Source of the DNA: Bacteroidota bacterium
GTDB lineage: Bacteria; Bacteroidota; Ignavibacteria; Ignavibacteriales; Melioribacteraceae
DNA: 19,915 nt
Assembly: GCA_023453125.1 (NCBI GenBank)
Contig: JAEXUB010000009.1
Coordinates: forward strand, 1-19,915
Reading direction: 5' to 3'
The position numbers and the translations under genes are program-made. The notes below the pieces were generated by a model, which saw nothing but the letters and a program-made list of their open reading frames with translations, ran no database searches and was not told where the DNA came from. Below are positions 15,118 through 19,915 of the stretch, in pieces; positions within the stretch are counted from its first letter, which is position 1, and each line of letters starts with the position of its first letter.

Positions 15118-15135
15118 GCACTAATATTAGCATTT

Positions 15136-15783
15136 ATGATTGAAAAATATAATCACGTAATCTGGGATTGGAACGGGACGATTTTTGATGATTTGCATCT
15201 GAGCCACGATATTATCTGCCGCCTGATGGAAAAATACGGAATGCAAACCATAACACTTGAAGAATACAAGGACTATTTTACCATCCCGGTAAGGGATTAT
15301 TATGAAAAGATAGGATTTGATTTCGAAAAAGAGTCTTTTGAATCGGTAGGCAAAAAGTGGATGGATGAATATGAGAGAAGAAAATTTGAATGCTCTCTCT
15401 ACTCTGGAGTAACAGATGTGATGGAGAAAATTTCTTCTCTGGGAATAAGCCAGTCTATTCTTTCCGCTTATTCGCAGCATACCCTGGATGAAATGGTTAA
15501 TCATTACGGCATAAGGGGATTCTTCAAATATGTAATGGGGCTCGATAATATATATGCCGCGAGCAAACTGCATTTGGGCAGGAAACTCATAGAACTGATC
15601 AGCACCGGCAAAGAAAAGATTCTTCTGATAGGAGATACTATTCATGACCTTGAAGTTGCTCACGAAATTGGAGCCGAGTGCATTCTTCTTTCGAACGGGC
15701 ACCAGAGTTATTCTAAACTGAAAGAACAAAGCGCACCTTACGGAAATATTACCATACTTACTTCAATTGATAATATACTTTAA
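15136..15783 (+). CDS. HAD-superfamily hydrolase, phosphoglycolate-phosphatase-like, with DxN motif I
   Basis: This is a cytosolic HAD-fold protein of 215 residues with a helical cap at about 20-85. Motif I reads IWDWNGTIFDD: nucleophile Asp11 is present, but the usual second Asp is Asn13. Motif II is Ser110 (ILSAYS), motif III is Lys144 (ASKLHLG), and motif IV is GDTIHD with Asp167 and Asp171. The second Asp normally acts as acid/base in phosphatases, so activity may be reduced or altered. The WDWNGT form recurs in a recognisable group, however, so it is probably not a decay product. No ribosome site is visible before the ATG. The transporter starts 54 bases downstream with no terminator between, so they share an operon. 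The substrate is unknown. Confidence 0.88.
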   Translation: MIEKYNHVIWDWNGTIFDDLHLSHDIICRLMEKYGMQTITLEEYKDYFTIPVRDYYEKIGFDFEKESFESVGKKWMDEYERRKFECSLYSGVTDVMEKISSLGISQSILSAYSQHTLDEMVNHYGIRGFFKYVMGLDNIYAASKLHLGRKLIELISTGKEKILLIGDTIHDLEVAHEIGAECILLSNGHQSYSKLKEQSAPYGNITILTSIDNIL

Positions 15784-15837
15784 CAAATAAATTGGATGTT
15801 GATAAATAATTAGATATTAACAAAACAAGAGTACTAT

Positions 15838-17043
15838 ATGGAATGGGCAATAATAATAACCTGGCTTATGATAATAAATGGAGCGCTGGGGGGACAGTAT
15901 ATCCTCAACTGGATGGGAAACCAGGAGAAATTTGTAGGTAACCAGCCGGTCGGCGTTTCGCCCGGAGTAATGACCTGGTGGCGCGAACTTTCCAAACTGG
16001 TCTGGGCCCTTATTGCAGTTATTATTGAAGTGCTCAGGGGAAAGAAAATGAAATATCTCTGGCCCGGCGCACTCTCAATGGTTACAATTGTTATTTGCGC
16101 ATTTACCGGAGTGATTGAGAATATCGGGTTTTTCTATCTCCCGAGATATTATTCTCCCCACATTTATGCCCCTTATGTAAATATTTACCTCGCATTTCTT
16201 CCCTTTTTCGGCAAGTTTATGTTTAATGCTCCAATAAGGAAAGAACATTGGATAGGAGTAATACTGGTAGTAATAGGGCTCGTTATTCCCCATCTTCCAC
16301 GCCTGTTCGGCGGTTATATGGATCCGAAATCCATTTTTGACACAACAGCCTTAATATGGATAATTATTATCAATCTTTGTTTAATGTCCCAGCAGGTTCT
16401 CAATAATAAGACAGTGCAGACGGCAATGCCCGGCGTAACGCCGAATGCTCTGGTAGTCTGGCGCGAAATCTGGAAAATGCTTTTTATTTCGAGCGCGCTT
16501 TTCTTACTACCGATGATCGGAAATATGCTCCACGTTAATATGCCCGATTCTGTTCCCGCAGTAAGATATGAAACGGAAATCTATGCAAAAGCAGACAGCA
16601 CACATAAAGCAGTACTGGATGCCAATTATTCAAAGCAGAATAATGATTATGTCTTGAGGCAGGAAGTTGATGAAACCAGCAGGGAAAAAATTAAAGAGGT
16701 ATTTAAAGAGGTTGGATACCACAGATTCTTCTCCTTATTCGACGGTTCCATTATACCCAAAAACTGGTGGCCTATTTTCTTTGTGGTTCTTGCAGGACTT
16801 TCGGGATACGTATACAGTTTCGGATTCTTTAAGCTTGCCCGCTTTGCTGCCCATTTCTGGGTCCCTTATACCAACGTATATCTCGCCATTATTCCTTTTG
16901 TTATGTTCTTATTCGGTAAGGAGGTTACTACCTACCAGATAATCGGCGCAATAATTACCACTGCAGGATTAATTGTAGGGGTTTCCGATTATAAAAAGAA
17001 CAAGGTGAATGAAATAGAGAAAAAGTATAAAGAGGAAAAATAA
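15838..17043 (+). CDS. Duplicated DMT-like membrane transporter with large soluble insert
   Basis: This is a 401-residue inner-membrane protein built as two related halves. Marker segments repeat: GVSPGVMTWWRELSK at 39-53 against GVTPNALVVWREIWK at 199-213, and RYYSPHIYAPYVNIYLAFLPF-like at 103-123 against RFAAHFWVPYTNVYLAIIPF at 335-354. Each half ends in an EamA-like glycine-rich helix (GVILVVIGLVI; GAIITTAGLIVG). About ten helices are predicted. Between residues about 232 and 312, inside the second half, lies a hydrophilic segment with an amphipathic KIKEVFKEV helix, absent from the first half. Its side of the membrane is not established. This layout suggests an EamA/DMT relative with a sensing or partner-binding domain. 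It follows the HAD gene and ends at a strong terminator. The conserved W-R-E-x2-K in helix 2 of each half may line the substrate path. The substrate is unknown. Confidence 0.85.
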   Translation: MEWAIIITWLMIINGALGGQYILNWMGNQEKFVGNQPVGVSPGVMTWWRELSKLVWALIAVIIEVLRGKKMKYLWPGALSMVTIVICAFTGVIENIGFFYLPRYYSPHIYAPYVNIYLAFLPFFGKFMFNAPIRKEHWIGVILVVIGLVIPHLPRLFGGYMDPKSIFDTTALIWIIIINLCLMSQQVLNNKTVQTAMPGVTPNALVVWREIWKMLFISSALFLLPMIGNMLHVNMPDSVPAVRYETEIYAKADSTHKAVLDANYSKQNNDYVLRQEVDETSREKIKEVFKEVGYHRFFSLFDGSIIPKNWWPIFFVVLAGLSGYVYSFGFFKLARFAAHFWVPYTNVYLAIIPFVMFLFGKEVTTYQIIGAIITTAGLIVGVSDYKKNKVNEIEKKYKEEK

Positions 17044-17050
17044 ATTCTTA

Positions 17051-17084
17051 AAAGCCATCCGGAATAACGGATGGCTTTTTTTTT
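17051..17084 (+). terminator. Strong intrinsic terminator after the transporter gene
   Basis: AAAGCCATCCG and CGGATGGCTTT form a perfect 11-bp stem with a GAATAA loop, followed by a run of nine T counted from within the stem. It closes the HAD-transporter operon. Confidence 0.95.
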
Positions 17085-17124
17085 ATCTGAGAGAAATTAT
17101 AAAATCTATCTGAGGAATTGAATA

Positions 17125-18252
17125 ATGTTTTCCGGTGCATATCTCAAATATCTAAACGCATTCTTATTCTTACTTGTTGCATTTTCCCCTCTTTCGGCAC
17201 AGAAGAGCATTCAGGCAGACGGGCCTTATGTTTTCTACAAAGACGGTGCAATTATTGTGAAATCAATTCACATGTCGGCAGATACGGTTTATTCGGCTGC
17301 AGAGAAGAAGTTTAAAAATAAAAAGAATATTATTTTAAACTGTTATTCTGAAGAAACAGGGGATACTTTTTCATTCAGGCTTAAAAATAGCATTTCTCCA
17401 GAGAAATCTCTCCTCCCCGCCGCAAAGCGCATTTTTGTCCTTTCGGACATTGAAGGTAACTTTAAAGGGTTTAAGAGCATTCTGAAAGGGGCGGGCATTA
17501 TTGACGATAATTTCAGATGGACTTTCGGCGACGGTCATTTTGTTATGCTGGGGGATGTCTTTGACAGGGGAGCCGAACCGACTGAGTGCCTGTGGCTTTT
17601 ATATAAACTGGAATCTGAAGCCGAGAAACATGGAGGCAAACTTCATTTCATTCTTGGCAACCATGAAATTATGAACCTGAACAATAATACAAAATATGTC
17701 GACAAATTAATTCTTAAGAATAGCTTTCTGATTAGAAAAAGCTACGATTCATTATACGGAATTGACAGCGAACTCGGCAGATGGCTGCGGAGTAAAAATA
17801 TTGCAATGAAAATAGGGGACTTATTATTTGTTCATGCGGGAATTAGCTCTTCGATTGATTCTCTTAATCTTTCAATTGAGAACCTTAATAAAATTACACT
17901 TGCAAATATAGGCCTCAGGAAAGAGCAGATTAAAGGGGCTGAAAATCTTGCGGTTACCAGCAGCAAAATAGGTCCCTATTGGTACAGAGGATATTTTAAC
18001 GATGCTGTTGACGAAGAAAGTCTCGGCAGAATTCTCAAAAAGTATGATGCCCAAAGAATTATTGTCGGGCACACCATAGTGGATACTATTTCTTATTTGT
18101 TCAATGGAAAAGTTATTGCAGTTGACGAAGAGCATCAGGAAAATATTAAAAAAGGATATATGCACGCATTGCTGATTGAAAATGGAAAATTTTATATTAT
18201 TGACGACAAGGGGATGAAAAAGAGGGTAGGGAAATATAAAAAAGGGAATTAG
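17125..18252 (+). CDS. Exported PPP-like (Shelph-type) metallophosphatase
   Basis: This is a predicted periplasmic calcineurin-like phosphoesterase of 375 residues. Residues 1-25 form a signal peptide ending LSA before Gln26; about 70 residues of unassigned beta-rich sequence follow. The catalytic domain has five metallophosphoesterase blocks: LSDIEGN (Asp108), GDVFDRG (Asp144, Arg148), LGNHEIM (Asn179, His180), FVHAGI (His237) and IVGHT (His316). Block spacing resembles the bacterial Shewanella-like PPP phosphatases. In the first block the usual His is Glu110, which changes one metal ligand; the DIEGN form also occurs in relatives I recall. GAGG lies upstream of the ATG. The sulfatase starts two bases after its stop, so they form one operon and may act on the same esterified substrate. 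Whether it acts on proteins or small esters is open. Confidence 0.9.
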   Translation: MFSGAYLKYLNAFLFLLVAFSPLSAQKSIQADGPYVFYKDGAIIVKSIHMSADTVYSAAEKKFKNKKNIILNCYSEETGDTFSFRLKNSISPEKSLLPAAKRIFVLSDIEGNFKGFKSILKGAGIIDDNFRWTFGDGHFVMLGDVFDRGAEPTECLWLLYKLESEAEKHGGKLHFILGNHEIMNLNNNTKYVDKLILKNSFLIRKSYDSLYGIDSELGRWLRSKNIAMKIGDLLFVHAGISSSIDSLNLSIENLNKITLANIGLRKEQIKGAENLAVTSSKIGPYWYRGYFNDAVDEESLGRILKKYDAQRIIVGHTIVDTISYLFNGKVIAVDEEHQENIKKGYMHALLIENGKFYIIDDKGMKKRVGKYKKGN

Positions 18253-18254
18253 AA

Positions 18255-19808
18255 ATGGAGAGAAGGCATTTCATTAAGTCGCTTACTGCAGCGGGGGCGG
18301 GAATTTTAGCAGGGGGGAATTTATTTGCCGAAGGTATTGAAAAAGTCGCTTCACGCATTGCTATGGCTGATAATGGCCGAAAACCCAATGTAATAATAAT
18401 AATGGCAGACGACCTTGGCTACGGTGACGTAAGCTGTTATGGCGCTGCAAGGCTGCGAACAGAGAATATAGACAGGCTTGCAAAGTCGGGGCTCCGTTTT
18501 ACAAACGGCTATGCCGCCGCCGCAACTTCTACTCCAAGCCGTTATTCTCTTTTAACCGGTTTCTATCCTTGGAGAAAGAAAGGAGCGCAGGTGCTTAAAG
18601 GGGATGCCCCGCTTTTAATTGATACTTCAATGGATACACTTCCAAAAGTATTTCAACGCGCCGGTTATGCTACCGGGGTTATCGGGAAGTGGCATATCGG
18701 AATGGGGAACGGAAATATTGACTGGAACAAGAAAATATCTCCCGGTCCCAACGATACCGGATTTGATTATTCCTTTGTAATGGCTGCTACAAATGACCGG
18801 GTGCCGACTGTTTACTGCGAAAATGGATTTGTAGCAGGATTAAAAGAGAACGATCCCCTGCTTGTAAACTATAACAAAAATTATGAAGGGGAGCCGACCG
18901 GAAAGGAGAATCCGGAACTTCTCAAACTTCATCCGAGCCATGGGCACGATATGAGTATCTGGAATGGTATTTCCAGAATCGGTTTCCAGAGAGGGGGCAA
19001 GGATGCAATGTGGCGAGATGAAGAGATGGGGGACCGATTTTCGGAAAAAGCAAAGGAATTCATTGCATCAAACAAGAACACTCCTTTTTTCTTGTATTAC
19101 GCACTACATCAGCCTCATGTACCGAGAACCCCAAATAAAAGATTTGAAGGGCTTTCCGGAATGGGGCCCCGTGGCGATTCGATTTTAGAAGCCGACTGGT
19201 GTGTAGGGCAGATATTAGACTACATTGAAGAGCTTAAGATTGCCGAAGATACAATTGTTGTTTTTACAAGCGATAATGGCCCTGTGCTTGACGATGGTTA
19301 CAAGGATAATGCAGTTGAATTAAGCCGCGGGCATAAACCGGCCGGTATTATGAGAGGAGGTAAATACAGTCTCTACGAAGGGGGAACCAGAGTCCCGTTT
19401 ATAGTCTCCTGGAAAGGGAAAATTAATCCGGGGGTAAGCAGCGCAATGGTCTGTCAGGTTGATTTAATGGCCTCCTTCTCTGAATTGCTGAATGTTTACT
19501 CAGAAAAGAGAGACGGTGAACAATTAACCGGCGCCCTGCTTGGGAAATCATCATCGGGAAGGGAAAATGTTGTACTTGAAGCCTCGGGGGGAAAAGTAAT
19601 TTACCGGAAAGGAGATTGGATCCTTATACCCCCCTATAACGGACCGGCAGTTGCAGAATATGTTAATATTGAACTTGGAAATTCACCTGAATATCAGCTT
19701 TATAATATAAAATCGGATCCTTCCCAAACCGAAAATCTTTACTACCGACATAAGGAAGTGGCCGAAGGTATGGCTGAGGAACTGGATAAAATTAAGAGAA
19801 AGTTTTAA
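18255..19808 (+). CDS. Serine-type sulfatase of the arylsulfatase family, Tat-exported
   Basis: This is a 517-residue sulfatase (S1 family) that should cleave sulfate esters in the periplasm. The N-terminus, ERRHFIKSLTAAGAG, is a twin-arginine signal followed by a hydrophobic stretch. The active-site signature is S-T-P-S-R at 92-96: Ser92 takes the formylglycine position, so it needs an anaerobic sulfatase-maturing enzyme (radical-SAM type), which is not in this window. Other sites are DDLGYGD (Asp52, Asp53), GKWHIG (Lys145, His147), HQPHVP (His288), SDNG (Asp340, Asn341) and MRGGKYSLYEGG (Lys370). AGGGA in the preceding gene serves as ribosome site. Tat export suits a protein that must be modified and folded in the cytosol first. 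The inner region after FDYSFVMAATNDR is that of sugar-sulfate sulfatases, but the specific sugar cannot be assigned. Confidence 0.94.
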   Translation: MERRHFIKSLTAAGAGILAGGNLFAEGIEKVASRIAMADNGRKPNVIIIMADDLGYGDVSCYGAARLRTENIDRLAKSGLRFTNGYAAAATSTPSRYSLLTGFYPWRKKGAQVLKGDAPLLIDTSMDTLPKVFQRAGYATGVIGKWHIGMGNGNIDWNKKISPGPNDTGFDYSFVMAATNDRVPTVYCENGFVAGLKENDPLLVNYNKNYEGEPTGKENPELLKLHPSHGHDMSIWNGISRIGFQRGGKDAMWRDEEMGDRFSEKAKEFIASNKNTPFFLYYALHQPHVPRTPNKRFEGLSGMGPRGDSILEADWCVGQILDYIEELKIAEDTIVVFTSDNGPVLDDGYKDNAVELSRGHKPAGIMRGGKYSLYEGGTRVPFIVSWKGKINPGVSSAMVCQVDLMASFSELLNVYSEKRDGEQLTGALLGKSSSGRENVVLEASGGKVIYRKGDWILIPPYNGPAVAEYVNIELGNSPEYQLYNIKSDPSQTENLYYRHKEVAEGMAEELDKIKRKF

Positions 19809-19823
19809 AAATTACACAAAGCG

Positions 19824-19854
19824 GCCGGGGATATTTTAGTCCCCGGTTCTTTTT
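19824..19854 (+). terminator. Intrinsic terminator after the sulfatase gene
   Basis: CCGGGGA (19825-19831) and TCCCCGG (19840-19846) make a seven-pair GC-rich stem, extended by a G-U pair. TTCTTTTT follows. It ends the phosphatase-sulfatase operon. The remaining 60 bases hold only a run of eight C at 19868-19875. Confidence 0.88.
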
Positions 19855-19915
19855 ATGCGGATATTTGCCCCCCCCACCAATCAAAAAATCTTATTAATTA
19901 GATAAACTTGTTCCC

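Larger units (their letters stand above)
14861..15135. other. 275-base divergent intergenic region
   Basis: This non-coding stretch separates the divergent EamA (-) and HAD (+) genes. Besides the two promoters and the hairpin listed separately, it holds a perfect TTGACA at 14976-14981 with no paired -10. TTCCCC and GGGGAA, around 15012-15033, can form a small hairpin. CTAATATTAG is a perfect palindrome at 15121-15130, just before the HAD ATG, which has no Shine-Dalgarno sequence. A small RNA ending at the terminator-like hairpin is possible. Confidence 0.5.

Noticed and set aside
15127..15729. 200-codon minus-strand frame over the HAD gene
   Set aside because: It is a shadow of a gene with full HAD motifs and its product has no recognisable features.
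19868..19875. Run of eight C as a phase-variable tract
   Set aside because: It lies outside any gene and promoter I can identify, so there is no evidence for switching.

Overview
The window reads as a chromosomal stretch of a Bacteroidota/Ignavibacteria-type bacterium. The clues are a TonB-dependent receptor with an N-terminal carboxypeptidase-regulatory-like domain, several exported proteins whose signal peptides end in Ala-Gln, lipoproteins, and moderately AT-rich DNA. Clear Shine-Dalgarno sequences precede many genes, which argues against typical Bacteroidia and fits an Ignavibacteria-like lineage. This placement is inferred from content, not from a marker gene. I saw no tRNA, rRNA, CRISPR array, insertion sequence or phage gene.

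Layout. 1-1551 (-): the N-terminal part of a soluble four-PAS histidine kinase, cut by the window edge just after the H-box histidine. 1739-3496 (+): a PhoD-like phosphatase, then a small YbaN/DUF454 membrane protein that lacks an ATG start and probably uses ATT. 3626-6281 (+): a small His-rich exported protein followed by a TonB-dependent receptor with a CxxC in its plug. They look like one outer-membrane uptake unit, preceded by an inverted repeat. 6534-7673 (+): a GT4 glycosyltransferase, converging on an HI0933/YhiN-type flavoprotein (-). A secreted M28 aminopeptidase and a 58-residue DNA-binding-like protein follow, both on the minus strand.

11037-13932 (+): an RCC1-like propeller lipoprotein, an M29-like metalloenzyme, a YciI-family protein and an MmpS-like lipoprotein, ending at a terminator shared with a convergent EamA transporter (-). 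15136-17043 (+): a HAD-family protein with an Asn-variant motif I and an unusual ten-helix transporter carrying a large soluble insert, closed by a strong terminator. 17125-19808 (+): a two-gene operon of an exported PPP-like metallophosphatase and a Tat-exported serine-type sulfatase, again with a terminator.

How the genes fit together. Much of the window serves the cell envelope: exported phosphatases, a sulfatase, a peptidase, outer-membrane uptake, lipoproteins and inner-membrane transport. That suits an organism scavenging phosphate, sulfate esters, peptides and possibly metal from biomass. The most unusual items are the His-rich protein/TonB pair with its operator-like repeat, the transporter with the periplasmic-sized insert, the MmpS-like lipoprotein, the non-ATG YbaN gene, and a hairpin-plus-T8 element at a promoter with no gene upstream on its strand.
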